46,741 bases of DNA from IMG/VR virus record IMGVR_UViG_3300048838_001586, positions 1 to 46,741 of that record; one strand, 5' to 3'. This DNA is from a virus. The translations under genes and the position numbers were made by a program. This document shows, in pieces, positions 29,347-38,659 of the stretch (the stretch's first letter is position 1; each line of letters begins with the position of its first letter). Under the pieces are notes generated by a model, which saw only the letters and a list, made by a program, of their open reading frames with translations, was not told the DNA's origin and did not search any database.

Positions 29347-29801
29347 CGCTTGTCGAACCGCCGCGGGTAGTCGTAGCCGCGGCCGTCGTCGACGTGGGCG
29401 AAGCCGCGCCGCCAGTAGCGGCCGAGGCCGGCATTCGGGAAGCCCTTCAGCGCCGTGTTGCACACGTCGAAGAACTCCTCGCGGCTCATGCCGAAAGGCA
29501 CGAGCAGGTCGAGCGCGCTTCCGACGTGCGTGCCCAGCTTCGGAACGTGCAAGCTGTTGACGGTGTCCGTCAGGCCGCGCTTCTTGAGCGTGTGCTGGTA
29601 GGCTAGGCAGCGCACGCCGCTGGAGATCTGGATCCCCCGCTCCGGCAGCCCGGCGGCCGCGCGCCGGCGGTTCATTTCGGCGCGGATCGCCTCGAAGATC
29701 TCGAGCACGGTGGGCGAGACTTCGTAGAGGTCGCATTGCTGGCAGCGGCAGCGCGTCTCCTTGGCCACGACGTGCGCCGACAGTCGTTTCGTCAGATCCA
29801 T
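29343..29801 (-). CDS. Endolysin, peptidase M15 family
   Basis: A 152-residue M15-type peptidase. It has the metal-binding set His92 and Asp98 in THVGSALD and His137 in FAHVDD, plus RCRCQQC near the N-terminus and GIQISSGVRC, all typical of the M15A/C5-like peptidoglycan hydrolases that cut stem peptides. No signal peptide, so release needs a holin. GGGAG lies seven bases before ATG 29801. Confidence 0.9.
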   Translation of the reverse strand: MDLTKRLSAHVVAKETRCRCQQCDLYEVSPTVLEIFEAIRAEMNRRRAAAGLPERGIQISSGVRCLAYQHTLKKRGLTDTVNSLHVPKLGTHVGSALDLLVPFGMSREEFFDVCNTALKGFPNAGLGRYWRRGFAHVDDGRGYDYPRRFDKR

Positions 29802-30046
29802 CAAAAGGCTCCCTTGATGATCCAGGCGACGCTGGCGGTAATGACTCCCGCCAGTGCCCAGAACGCCCGACTCTCCCAGTTGAGGATGAGCACGCGGTCT
29901 TTCAGGCCAGGCCGGTTGTCCTTGCCGAACAGCGTCACGTGGTGCTCCTCCACCGTCTTCTCGATGCTCATGAGCCGATGATTCCCCTCTCCGACCATGT
30001 CCTTGATGCGGTCGATTTCGTCAGACTTCGGGCAGTTGACTTCCAC
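29801..30046 (-). CDS. XhlA-like small membrane protein (holin-associated)
   Basis: An 81-residue protein: helical, charged N-terminal half (SDEIDRIKDMVGEGNHRLMS) and a single C-terminal membrane segment FWALAGVITASVAWIIKG, the plan of haemolysin XhlA-type proteins that work with holins. GTG 30046 has GGAGGGG six bases upstream and precedes the endolysin with TGATG overlap. Confidence 0.7.
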   Translation of the reverse strand: MEVNCPKSDEIDRIKDMVGEGNHRLMSIEKTVEEHHVTLFGKDNRPGLKDRVLILNWESRAFWALAGVITASVAWIIKGAF

Positions 30047-30080
30047 AGCGCACCCCTCCGGCAGCAACGTCGTTGAGTTC

Positions 30081-31394
30081 TTATTTCGGGATGAGTTCGG
30101 CCGGCGCGACAATGCAGCCCTCCCCTCTCACGCGCAGCGTGGCTCGCAGTTCGTATTCCCGCTCCGGCAGCGCCGGCGGTTCGGGCGGCAGGTCGAAGCC
30201 CGCCTTCCGCCACTCGCCCCGCGTCATATGCCCGTTGGTGGAGTAGTAGCCGTCGTTCCCGCCCACGATGGCGTTGTCTCGCACCGTCGCTTTGTCTCCG
30301 AACCAGTAGTAGCTGTACCCGCCCGCCGCGGGCATGAGCGCGTTGCCCGTTATGATGGCCGCTCCCCGCAGGCCGAAAAGCACCTCGCAGTTGTAGTCGG
30401 GGCCGTGCGCGTCGCCGTTGCCGTTCTGCCAGAACATGTTCCCTTCGACGCGGTTGTTGGCTGCCGTCTCCGCCCCGCCGCCGCTCGAGACGGTGATGCC
30501 CGAGTCGTTCCTGTAGACCAGGTTGCCGTAGACCCAGCAGGAGTCGGCGTTGTAGACGTAGATGCCCTTGCCCCAATTCCCGTAGATCACGTTCTCCATC
30601 ACGGTGGCCCGGTTCGCGTTGTAGTCCACCGCGATCCCGCCCGAGTCCTCGTTCTTGGGACTGGCCGGCGCCGCGCAGGCATACACCGTGTTCCGCTCCA
30701 CGTTCCAGGGGATGAAGGGCTTCGCCGGGTCGACGCCGCTCTGTGCACCGTCGTTGAGGTGGATGCCGCAGGCAGAGTTGCCAAGCGCCCCCGGCGTCCC
30801 CGCGAGGCGGTCGCAGGTGGAAACGTCGTTGCCGCGAATCCGCCCCCAGCCCTCCCCGCGCGTCTTGTACGCGCTGATCCCGGCCTGCCCGCAGCGGGCA
30901 AGGGTGTTACCCTCGATGTTGTAATAGTCCCCGAGCGCCGTCTCGCCAGTCAGCAGGATGCCCATGCCGCCCACGTCGGCAATTGTGTTGCCGCGGATCT
31001 CGGTCTTGCCGGCGCCCACGATCTTGATGCCATCCGAGTAGAAGCTGCGGTCGCTGTCCGGCTGATTCGCGCACGTCCCCAGGATGGTGCAACCGATGAC
31101 GTGCACATCCCGCCCTCGCGAGTGGATGGCCCGGTAGGCGCTTCCGTCGAAGGTGCAACCAATGATCCACACGTCGCTTGCGTAGCTGGCGACAATCAGG
31201 TGCGCGCCGCCATCCCCAACGGTCGTCGGCCCGCCCGTGAACGTGCAGTTCTCCAGCGTCACTCCGACCACTCGCCCGACGACCACCTGCCCGTCAAAGG
31301 CCCGGTCGCGGATGATTCCCGGCTGCTTGATCTCCACCGCTCCGGCCAAAGTCGCCAGCATCGCCAGCGCAAGTACTGCCATTCTCGTTTTCAT
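30081..31394 (-). CDS. Secreted right-handed beta-helix protein
   Basis: A 437-residue protein. ATG 31394 (GGAGG five bases upstream, inside the end of the previous gene) opens a Sec signal peptide KTRMAVLALAMLATLAGA. The rest is beta-helix repeats with many N-x-V/I turns (GNTIADVGGMGILLTGET, NRVEGNMFWQNGNG), as in pectate-lyase-like and tailspike folds. No catalytic residues can be assigned. A signal peptide on a phage tail-region protein is odd: it suggests export to the cell envelope rather than assembly into virions. Confidence 0.82.
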   Translation of the reverse strand: MKTRMAVLALAMLATLAGAVEIKQPGIIRDRAFDGQVVVGRVVGVTLENCTFTGGPTTVGDGGAHLIVASYASDVWIIGCTFDGSAYRAIHSRGRDVHVIGCTILGTCANQPDSDRSFYSDGIKIVGAGKTEIRGNTIADVGGMGILLTGETALGDYYNIEGNTLARCGQAGISAYKTRGEGWGRIRGNDVSTCDRLAGTPGALGNSACGIHLNDGAQSGVDPAKPFIPWNVERNTVYACAAPASPKNEDSGGIAVDYNANRATVMENVIYGNWGKGIYVYNADSCWVYGNLVYRNDSGITVSSGGGAETAANNRVEGNMFWQNGNGDAHGPDYNCEVLFGLRGAAIITGNALMPAAGGYSYYWFGDKATVRDNAIVGGNDGYYSTNGHMTRGEWRKAGFDLPPEPPALPEREYELRATLRVRGEGCIVAPAELIPK

Positions 31395-33760
31395 CGTATC
31401 CTCCATCTCTCCGCGACCCATGCGTCGATGGGCACGCGCCGTTGGTTGCCATCAAGCTCGAATTGAAACACGAGGGAGACCACGTCGCCGGGCTCGCCGT
31501 CCGGCGTGGTCAGATCGACCTGGTAGAGCCCCACCGCCAGCGCGGTCACGTCGCAGACCGCGGCGGCGGTCGCCGCGTCGACGTAGAGCGCGGCCGTCGC
31601 CGATTCCACGGCCGCTGCCTGCCCGTCGACGGTGACCTCGACCAGCCAGCCGAAGGCCTCGCCGCCCCCGTGCCAGCGCGCCGCGCGCACTACCACCAGC
31701 GGCGGCCCCACGTCGGCAACCATCTCGTAAGGTCCGATATCCGTGGCGTCGGAAAACTCCCGCAGCAGGTAGTCGACGGTGACGTCCACAAATCCGCTGC
31801 CGGCGTCAATCAGCGGTGAATCCGCCTGCGGGCGAATGCTGGTCACGGGCCCCCAGCTGTCCGCCGAGGTCCATTCCACCCCGGAGGGTTCTGTTCCGCT
31901 CCAGGTGTAGAGATACGATCCCGTCAGATACCAGTCTCCGGCGACCGCCAGCGCGGCCTTGCTCGCGGCGAGCGTTCCCACCTCGCCGTCGAACTCCACC
32001 CGGTAGGGCGTCTCCGGCATGCCCGTGGCATACCAGATGGAACTGGCGACGCTGGTCGCCTCCTCGATGGCCGCCAGCCAGCAGATCAGGCCCGCCTCGC
32101 TGCCGTAGTCGACGGTCTGCGTCTGCGAATCGTCGCTGCCAATCAGCGCCTTGTAGTAGCCGTTGGTACTGCTTTTCTGCCGGACGTATATCGTCCCGCC
32201 CGCGCCCGTCCAGAAGGAGACGAGGTAGGAGGCGTCCGCGTCGATGTCGAAGTCGAACCAGTCCGAATACACCGTCCCCGACTGCGGCAGCGTCACGGAA
32301 TGCTCGCCGTTGTTGAACGTGACGCGTGTCGGCGTGGTCGTGAAGTCGTCGTTGGACGAGGCGACCAGCCCCGCCTTGGTAGCGAAGCCCACCCCGCCGA
32401 ACACGACCGCTCCGGCGGTACTGCCTTCAAACTTCAGCCGGATGCGCGTGGCATCTTTCGTGATGTTGGCCGCGTAGATTTCGGTGCGCCAGTTGTCGTA
32501 ACTCGCGCTCGACCAGTTGCCCGTCGTCGCGAAGGACAGGATCGGGTCGCCGTTTTCCTCCAGCGTCCAGGCGGCGATCTCCGTCGCGCTGGTGAGTACC
32601 GTCGCGCCGGCCAAGAGCGGGTCCGCCGTGATGTCCGAGGCGTCCGGCGCGAACTTGCCGCCGAAGGTATGAACCGGTCCGAAGCAGCACGACGCGGAAG
32701 TGACGTACATGTTGGCGTGGTCGCGCTCGTAGACCGAGCCCGTCCCGTTGGCGAGGATCAGGCAATTGACGAGCGAGAGATAGAGCACGCCGTCCGCGCC
32801 GGCCGCGTTGGTCGCGTAGACACCCCAGCCGCCATTGTTCCAGAGGGCCGAGTTGCGGACCCACTCCCCGGCGTACTCGACATTGGTGCGAATGTCCTCG
32901 TGAAACCCGTCTTCGCGGTTGTCGTGGATCAGGCAGGTATCCAGGTGGAGATACCCGACCGCGCTGCTGTAGTGGTGGTAGACGCCGTGGCGTCCGTTCC
33001 ATGCGATCTCGCAGCGCTGAAAGTAGCCGGGTGCGACCGCGCCGTTGCTGCCGGTGTGGACGCCATGCTCGGCGTTCCAAGTGAAGGAGCAGTCGCGGAA
33101 GTAGAAGTCGTTACAGCCGAGATTGAAGTTGCCGTCCCGGCCGAAGCGGAAGTCGAGATGGTCAAAGCGGGAGCCGGTCCACACCTCGACGCACTTGTCC
33201 CGCGCGCACACCTCGACGGGTACTAGGGGCGGCGCGCCCAGGTTGATGCACAGGCTCGCGCCGTCGTAACTCCACTCCCCGGGCGCCGGCGCGTTGGTCG
33301 CGCCGCGCACCAGCGCCGCCACGGTGTCGCCGTCGACCGTCCACACGCCGCGCGCGCCGGCGTCCGGCAAGGTGGGCAGGATGGCATGGGTATCGGTGTA
33401 CGACACCGCGTAGATGGTCCCGGTGTAGAGCGTCCACGAAGCGGGGGCGATCTGTTCGCTGCCCAGGATCTGCGGATCCGCTCCGCTCCCGTAGGCGGCG
33501 TGGGTGATGTGCAACCCGCCCACGTTGTTGGACAGCGCCTCGCGCCATACCTGGCCGCGCTTGAAGTAGATGGTCGCGCCGTCCCCGTAGGACTCGGCCA
33601 TGACCCGGGCGATGCTCTTCCAGGCGTCGAGTTCACTGTAGCCGGTGTTCGAGTCGCTGCCGTGGGTGGCATCCACGTAGAAGGCGTCCGCGGCGCCGTG
33701 CGCCGGCGAAAGCAGCACCAGCACGAGCAGCGCCAGCGGCAACCATCCGGCCCGTCTCAT
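31391..33760 (-). CDS. Secreted multidomain beta-helix protein
   Basis: A 789-residue protein with a signal peptide (RRAGWLPLALLVLVLLSPAHG). Residues about 30-400 are a right-handed beta-helix with the common FYVDATHGSDSNTGYSELDA entry of secreted polysaccharide-active or adhesive proteins. A beta-sandwich (about 410-560) follows, then a linker. The last 110 residues are homologous to the small secreted protein upstream (both end RR-x-PID-x-W-V-x-ER). ATG 33760 overlaps the previous stop as ATGA. A depolymerase or envelope adhesin are the likely roles. Confidence 0.82.
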   Translation of the reverse strand: MRRAGWLPLALLVLVLLSPAHGAADAFYVDATHGSDSNTGYSELDAWKSIARVMAESYGDGATIYFKRGQVWREALSNNVGGLHITHAAYGSGADPQILGSEQIAPASWTLYTGTIYAVSYTDTHAILPTLPDAGARGVWTVDGDTVAALVRGATNAPAPGEWSYDGASLCINLGAPPLVPVEVCARDKCVEVWTGSRFDHLDFRFGRDGNFNLGCNDFYFRDCSFTWNAEHGVHTGSNGAVAPGYFQRCEIAWNGRHGVYHHYSSAVGYLHLDTCLIHDNREDGFHEDIRTNVEYAGEWVRNSALWNNGGWGVYATNAAGADGVLYLSLVNCLILANGTGSVYERDHANMYVTSASCCFGPVHTFGGKFAPDASDITADPLLAGATVLTSATEIAAWTLEENGDPILSFATTGNWSSASYDNWRTEIYAANITKDATRIRLKFEGSTAGAVVFGGVGFATKAGLVASSNDDFTTTPTRVTFNNGEHSVTLPQSGTVYSDWFDFDIDADASYLVSFWTGAGGTIYVRQKSSTNGYYKALIGSDDSQTQTVDYGSEAGLICWLAAIEEATSVASSIWYATGMPETPYRVEFDGEVGTLAASKAALAVAGDWYLTGSYLYTWSGTEPSGVEWTSADSWGPVTSIRPQADSPLIDAGSGFVDVTVDYLLREFSDATDIGPYEMVADVGPPLVVVRAARWHGGGEAFGWLVEVTVDGQAAAVESATAALYVDAATAAAVCDVTALAVGLYQVDLTTPDGEPGDVVSLVFQFELDGNQRRVPIDAWVAERWRIR

Positions 33761-34149
33761 CGCGCCCTCACTCTCTCGGACACCCATCCGTCAATCGGCG
33801 TCCTCCGCGTCGCCGCGCCCGCGGTCGCCTCCAGTACGAGGCTGCACACGTCGCCAACCGCCACGTCGCCGGAGGCCTCCGGCGGTATGACTATGTGCAC
33901 CTGTACCAGCCCGGTCGCCCCGGCGATGTTGGTCGCCGAGACCACCGAAGAGGCCGAGGCCACTCCGTTCACGTAGAGCGCGGCCGAGACGGCGACCGGC
34001 GTTACAACCGTCCCGCCTTCCGACACCTCCGCCAGCCAGCGGAAATCCTCGCTGGTTCCGTGTACCGTTTCGGGCGCCACGCAGGTAATCTCCAGCGCGC
34101 CCGCCGGCAGCGCCAGCACGAGCGCCGCGATCAAGAAGATGTGCTTCAC
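33757..34149 (-). CDS. Small secreted protein, paralogue of the beta-helix C-terminal domain
   Basis: A 130-residue protein with signal peptide KHIFLIAALVLALPAGA. The mature part aligns along its length with the C-terminal domain of the next gene: FRWLAEV matches FGWLVEV, SAALYVN matches TAALYVD, and RRTPIDGWVSERVRAR matches RRVPIDAWVAERWRIR. GTG 34149 has GGAGG nine bases upstream and overlaps the previous stop. It may be a partner or chaperone-like copy of the larger protein. Confidence 0.75.
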   Translation of the reverse strand: MKHIFLIAALVLALPAGALEITCVAPETVHGTSEDFRWLAEVSEGGTVVTPVAVSAALYVNGVASASSVVSATNIAGATGLVQVHIVIPPEASGDVAVGDVCSLVLEATAGAATRRTPIDGWVSERVRAR

Positions 34150-34418
34150 TGCTTTGCTCCTCCCTCTCCGAGGCGTGGATCTTCCACCACGCGCCCCGTT
34201 CTCGTCTGTTCCAGCCGCTCCTTGCGCGCGGTGCTTTCCGCGATCCGCGCCGTCTCCGCCGCGATCGCCGGGTCCAGGTAGGCGGCCTTGAGGTAGCGTT
34301 CGATGGCTTCCACCGCCGGCCCGTCGTCCGCCGCCTTGGCGGCGTCGATCAACTTGACGACCGCGACCGGCCCGGAGTCCTTTCGCAGCGCTTCGACAAT
34401 GTCCTCGTGCAATGCCAT
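34146..34418 (-). CDS. Small helical protein between tail fibre and secreted genes
   Basis: A 90-residue helical protein (HEDIVEALRKDSGPVAVVKL, then AVEAIERYLKAAYLD) with a charged C-terminus. AGGAG lies six bases before ATG 34418. Unknown function. Confidence 0.68.
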   Translation of the reverse strand: MALHEDIVEALRKDSGPVAVVKLIDAAKAADDGPAVEAIERYLKAAYLDPAIAAETARIAESTARKERLEQTRTGRVVEDPRLGEGGAKQ

Positions 34419-34427
34419 GGTGCACTC

Positions 34428-35666
34428 CTATGAACCCGACGACAGGTCGCCGGTCAGTACGTTGACGTAGGTGTCGAGAATAAACTTGAGGCAGAGCTTG
34501 GCGTTGCTGCCGGAGCCGGTGGTTTCGACTCCGATTTCATCGCCGGCCGCAAAGGTGTTGACGCCTTTCGCGGCCTTGCTCGCGAACTTGTTGGTCGCCC
34601 CGCTTCCGGTCATGGCGGTGCCTTCAATCTCCAGCCAGTCCGAGCCGTTTTTGGTGATCTTGATGGGGTTGCCGGGCGAGGTGTAATCCACCTGGCCGTG
34701 CGCGAGGATCAGGCTCCCCGCTCCCGGCGCGACGTAGGTGTAATCGCCGGCGGTATTCGACGCGGCGATGCTCCAGCGGTCGCCATCCAGAAGGCCGCGA
34801 CCGAGCCCGCGCAGGAAGGCATCGTCGCCATCCGCGTCGCCCGCCTGGAACCCTCCGTTGACCGTCAGGTTCTGGTTCAACGTCGCATTCCCGGCGTTGT
34901 CTACAACCACGGCAACCACGCGCGTATTGTTGTTGGTGACACACAGTCTGAGCCCGTAATCTCGCGTCGCCGCGTCCGCTCCCGTGCCAATGCGGTACGC
35001 TTGCACACAGGGCGCAACCGCCGCTCCACTCGACGGCCCCGGCTCAAGTATGAGCGAGGCGGTCTCGTCGGTGCTCCCCGCCGCGGCGCTGTTCAGGATC
35101 CGCGCATACACGTCGCCCCCGTCCACGGCCGAGAGAAGAACCGCGATGGCCGCGGCGGCCACGGCGTCGAGGTTGAGCGCGTTCCCGTACACGATAGACC
35201 AGCGGTTGCTCGACCCGCCCAGCGGGTACGTCGCGCTCGCAGTCGGAACGATAGACCGGCTGTTGAGCGTGCCCGTCAAGGTGCCGCCCGCCAGCGGCAG
35301 GTACGGCCCGCCGGCGGCGGCCGAGAACTCCGCCCAGGCCGCGCCGGTGTAGGCGTAGAGCAGGTTCTCGTCCGACACCCACACCAGCCACCCCTCCGCC
35401 GGCGTTTCGAACAGCCAGGCGGCGCCGTCCCACAGCGTGAACTCGCCGTCGTGGCCCGCCCAGGCGCCCGAGGCGCCGGCGGCGATGAGGTAGCGGTCGC
35501 CGGCGGTCGGCGCGCCGGGGGGTGCAGTGAGGTCCTTGTCGAGCGCGGCCGCGTGCAGGAGCGCGCCGATCCGCACGAGGTTCTCGTCCATGCCGGTGTG
35601 CCAGCCGCTCTCGCGGAAGTTCCACTTGTGGTTGAGCGCCAGGTTGGGGGTGGGGGTTGCGGCCAT
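34428..35666 (-). CDS. Tail fibre protein with DUF2793 domain
   Basis: A 412-residue protein. Residues 35-115 form a DUF2793 unit (TAPPGAPTAGDRYLIAAGAS, then GAWAGHDGEFTLW and GWLVWVSDENLLYAYTGAAW), common in phage fibres. A PLAGGTLTGTLNS fibre motif follows, then a Gly/Ala-rich beta region. It shares one base with the hub gene (TGATG). Host recognition is the likely role. Confidence 0.85.
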   Translation of the reverse strand: MAATPTPNLALNHKWNFRESGWHTGMDENLVRIGALLHAAALDKDLTAPPGAPTAGDRYLIAAGASGAWAGHDGEFTLWDGAAWLFETPAEGWLVWVSDENLLYAYTGAAWAEFSAAAGGPYLPLAGGTLTGTLNSRSIVPTASATYPLGGSSNRWSIVYGNALNLDAVAAAAIAVLLSAVDGGDVYARILNSAAAGSTDETASLILEPGPSSGAAVAPCVQAYRIGTGADAATRDYGLRLCVTNNNTRVVAVVVDNAGNATLNQNLTVNGGFQAGDADGDDAFLRGLGRGLLDGDRWSIAASNTAGDYTYVAPGAGSLILAHGQVDYTSPGNPIKITKNGSDWLEIEGTAMTGSGATNKFASKAAKGVNTFAAGDEIGVETTGSGSNAKLCLKFILDTYVNVLTGDLSSGS

Positions 35667-38659
35667 CAGTATCCTCCGTAGTACTCGCCGTAGAGCGCGC
35701 CGTAGCCGGCCATGTCGACTTCCCTCACCTGCGGTTCGGAAATGTGCTGCACGGCGCCCGTCCCGCTGGCGTCAGGATCGAAGCGATGCGCATACAACTT
35801 GAGTGTAAGCCGGTCGTTGAGGCGTCCAAGCGACGGGTTCACGCTGCCTGTGATGCTTTGCTCTTCGGCCGAGTCCAGCGTGAACGACGTGTCTGAGGCA
35901 TCGAGGTCGTAGATCGCCAGGGGCTCGTGGAGGTTCCCTTCGCCCCAGACCTCCAACGCATAAACAGTGGTCGAGGGCGCCCCGCCAAAGGGCGATGCGC
36001 TATTCGGCTCGGGTCCAGCGGGCACGGACTCGTCGTCCTGGTGAAGCACGTGGACTTGGCTTGTGCGATTGCGGTGCGCCCATTGCAGCACGACATCGAC
36101 GTCGCCCGTAAGGGCCACCGGCCATTCCGCGTCATTGACTCGGATCCTCCCCGGAGGATACGGACGAACCGCGCGCTGACTTGAGGCAAGCATGGTCAGG
36201 CGTAACGGTGTTGCGCTTTCTGCCGGCAGCACGCCACGACTGGTGCGCGGCAGGTATTTGGCGTCGATGACTACCAGGTCTTCGTGGGGATCGCGTAGCA
36301 CGCCCATGCCATAGGTAATGAACCAGATCGGAGTTCCTGCGGGGTGCGTCTTGGGCACGGTGTCAAGCAGGCCGCGCCACACGTCGGAGAGCGTCCACGT
36401 GCCGTCGCCGTTGGCGGTGATCGTCTCAAACGCGACGACTTCGTCGTATGGCTTGCCGTCGTCGTCGCCGTGGCCGATGAAGGCGAGGTTGGCTCCAGAG
36501 GTGCGTATCCAGGGAGAGCCACTGTTGCTCAGCCGCTCAATGTCGATGGCAGATTGAATCAGGAGGTTGCCAGACGCATCAATAGCATCGGTGTTCTTCG
36601 GGTATTCCGCGGCCAAAAGGGCGGCGGGCGTGAAGGTGAAGTTCTGGCCCTTGCGCTCATAGTCGGTACCGTCGAGGCTCAGGAGCACATCGTAGTGCGT
36701 ACATGACTTGTTTGATCGCGCCGCGACGCATCCCAGTAGGTTTTGCCTCTGCCAGTCTGGATCCTGGACAAAACGACGTGCCAGATAGAAGGGCAGATCA
36801 TAGATGCTTTGATAGATGGCCCGCTCCGGCGGCCGCACGGGATCGACCCAGCCGAGTTGCGGAATGGTCCCAGCGACGACGCTGCCGGCGGAGAAGTGGT
36901 CTTCGACGAGTGTCGCCGCAATCCACTCGCCGTCGCCGGCGTCGCCGTTGCCCGCGCCCTCGCCGGCGGGGGCGGGGTAGCCGACGTCGGTCACGCGAAA
37001 GACGACATTCGAGACCGAGAGCGGCGCGTAATCCCACACGACCACGCTGCCCTTGTGGAGTTCGTGGCCCTCCCGGTTGACGAGGAGCTCGGCGCCGGCC
37101 AGGGGAGACGAGGCCCCCTGCAAAGCCTCCTCGCCCTGCCGGCGCGCGAGCTCTTCGTTGCTCGTGCCCGGACGTGCGACTTCGAGCACGCGTACCTCGC
37201 CAAGCGCGGCCAGGTTGGCCGGATCGACTACCGGCGCGGCGGAAGTCTCCGCGAAGCCGTTCGCGCGCGAGAGGTAGGACACGCGCGCCTCGGTAGCGGT
37301 GTTCTCCGGGTCGCCCGGGGTGAACTTGACCAGCCGGCTGTTGCTCGGCGTGAGGTGGAGTACCTCCTCCAGGTCGTAATCCTCGCGGATCTCCTGGAAG
37401 GTGCACTTGCCGGTTGAGAGATCGGTGTAGGGCACGAGGTTGCAGTGGTTGGCGAGTTCCACGATGAAGTCTTCCACGCTGGGCGTCTCCACGAGGCCGC
37501 TCCAGCCGCGCTTCTCATTCTCGAACAGGGTCGCGAGTGAGAGCAGCTTGTCGGTGTCGATCATCGAGGGGGGAATCGCCATGCCGTACCACGGCGTGAT
37601 GGTGCCCGGAATCAGTTGCTCATGCTGGGGAAGCATCCCCGTGAGGCATTCGTAGAGGATCTCGGCCGGGTTGGCGTCGCCGTCGATGTCGTGCTTGCCG
37701 CTGCCGAGTGCTACCGGAAGGCGGCGCAGGACAAACTTGGGCGGCCGCAGGTTGGCGCCTTCGCCGACGTTGACGCCGACGGGAAGCTGCGTTGCCGGAT
37801 CGATGCGCCCGAACACGAGGCCGACGCGACCGCGCCAGGCGGGGATCTCCACGATCGCGCCCACGTCCTGCCAGGCCTCGCCGTCCCACTCGACGGTCGT
37901 CTCCTCGTCCTCCACGTAGACGCGCTCGTGCAGGTCGGGATGGCGGAAGCTCCACTCGGTGATCGGATCGATATCGAGCGGGTAGGCCATTTCGTCTTCA
38001 TGCCCGGCCCATGCTCCGGTCGCGGCCGCCGGCACGAGGTACATGTCGGTGATGATCTTGTTGGCCAGGTCGTAGTGGACCACGTCGCTTGGCGGCGTGG
38101 TGGTGGTGCGGGAGATCGCCGCCCGGCTGCTGGTGCCGGCGAAGATGGCCGCCTGCAGGTAGGCGTCCTTCGCCTGGTCGTAGCCGCCGGAGTAGATGCG
38201 CGCGTAGCCGGAGATGCCGCCGCCAAAGCCCTTGCCGCCAAAGAGGGCGGTCGCATTGATGAAGATCTCCGTGTCGAGTACCGGCGTCGGGCTCTGCCAG
38301 GCGGTTTTGTCTTCGAACTTGATCTCGAGCAGGCCGTCGCCATGGGCGGCGACCAGCGGCCCGAGGCAGGGCTGGTAGTAGAGGCCGAGCACGGACTGGT
38401 AGTAGACCACCTCGTCTTCGACCTTGGTGGCATCATGGGAGAGGTTGCCATACCAGCAGAGGTTGGGCGCGTCGGCCATGAAGGTGCCATATCCGACGGG
38501 GATCGCGCGGTCCTTGCTGGTGGTCGGAAAGTTGAAGTCCGAGAGTACCGGCTTCTTGACGCCGCTGCTCTTGGTACGAGCGCTGCTGGCCGCGGCCAGG
38601 GGGGCCCAGATCCAGTCGATGGCGATGATGGCCAGGGTTGCGATGAGATCCCACACCAT
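35666..38659 (-). CDS. Central tail hub / host specificity protein (gpJ-like)
   Basis: A 997-residue tail tip protein. The N-terminal part (GVKKPVLSDFNFPTTSKDRAIPVGYGT) begins the hub. Residues about 205-265 (LVPAAATGAWAGHEDEMAYP, then VYVEDEETTVEWDGEAWQDV) look like an inserted DUF2793 unit, the same kind found in the next gene. Later come phage_tail_3-like and fibronectin-type regions and a C-terminal ALYGEYYGGY. It receives tail tip, chaperone-made tube and fibre. ATG 38659 shares a base with the previous stop. Confidence 0.85.
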   Translation of the reverse strand: MVWDLIATLAIIAIDWIWAPLAAASSARTKSSGVKKPVLSDFNFPTTSKDRAIPVGYGTFMADAPNLCWYGNLSHDATKVEDEVVYYQSVLGLYYQPCLGPLVAAHGDGLLEIKFEDKTAWQSPTPVLDTEIFINATALFGGKGFGGGISGYARIYSGGYDQAKDAYLQAAIFAGTSSRAAISRTTTTPPSDVVHYDLANKIITDMYLVPAAATGAWAGHEDEMAYPLDIDPITEWSFRHPDLHERVYVEDEETTVEWDGEAWQDVGAIVEIPAWRGRVGLVFGRIDPATQLPVGVNVGEGANLRPPKFVLRRLPVALGSGKHDIDGDANPAEILYECLTGMLPQHEQLIPGTITPWYGMAIPPSMIDTDKLLSLATLFENEKRGWSGLVETPSVEDFIVELANHCNLVPYTDLSTGKCTFQEIREDYDLEEVLHLTPSNSRLVKFTPGDPENTATEARVSYLSRANGFAETSAAPVVDPANLAALGEVRVLEVARPGTSNEELARRQGEEALQGASSPLAGAELLVNREGHELHKGSVVVWDYAPLSVSNVVFRVTDVGYPAPAGEGAGNGDAGDGEWIAATLVEDHFSAGSVVAGTIPQLGWVDPVRPPERAIYQSIYDLPFYLARRFVQDPDWQRQNLLGCVAARSNKSCTHYDVLLSLDGTDYERKGQNFTFTPAALLAAEYPKNTDAIDASGNLLIQSAIDIERLSNSGSPWIRTSGANLAFIGHGDDDGKPYDEVVAFETITANGDGTWTLSDVWRGLLDTVPKTHPAGTPIWFITYGMGVLRDPHEDLVVIDAKYLPRTSRGVLPAESATPLRLTMLASSQRAVRPYPPGRIRVNDAEWPVALTGDVDVVLQWAHRNRTSQVHVLHQDDESVPAGPEPNSASPFGGAPSTTVYALEVWGEGNLHEPLAIYDLDASDTSFTLDSAEEQSITGSVNPSLGRLNDRLTLKLYAHRFDPDASGTGAVQHISEPQVREVDMAGYGALYGEYYGGY

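Noticed and set aside
29997-31466. Long plus-strand open frame antisense to the beta-helix gene
   Set aside because: Val/Arg/Ala-rich shadow typical of GC-rich DNA; the minus frame has signal peptide, ribosome site and fold.
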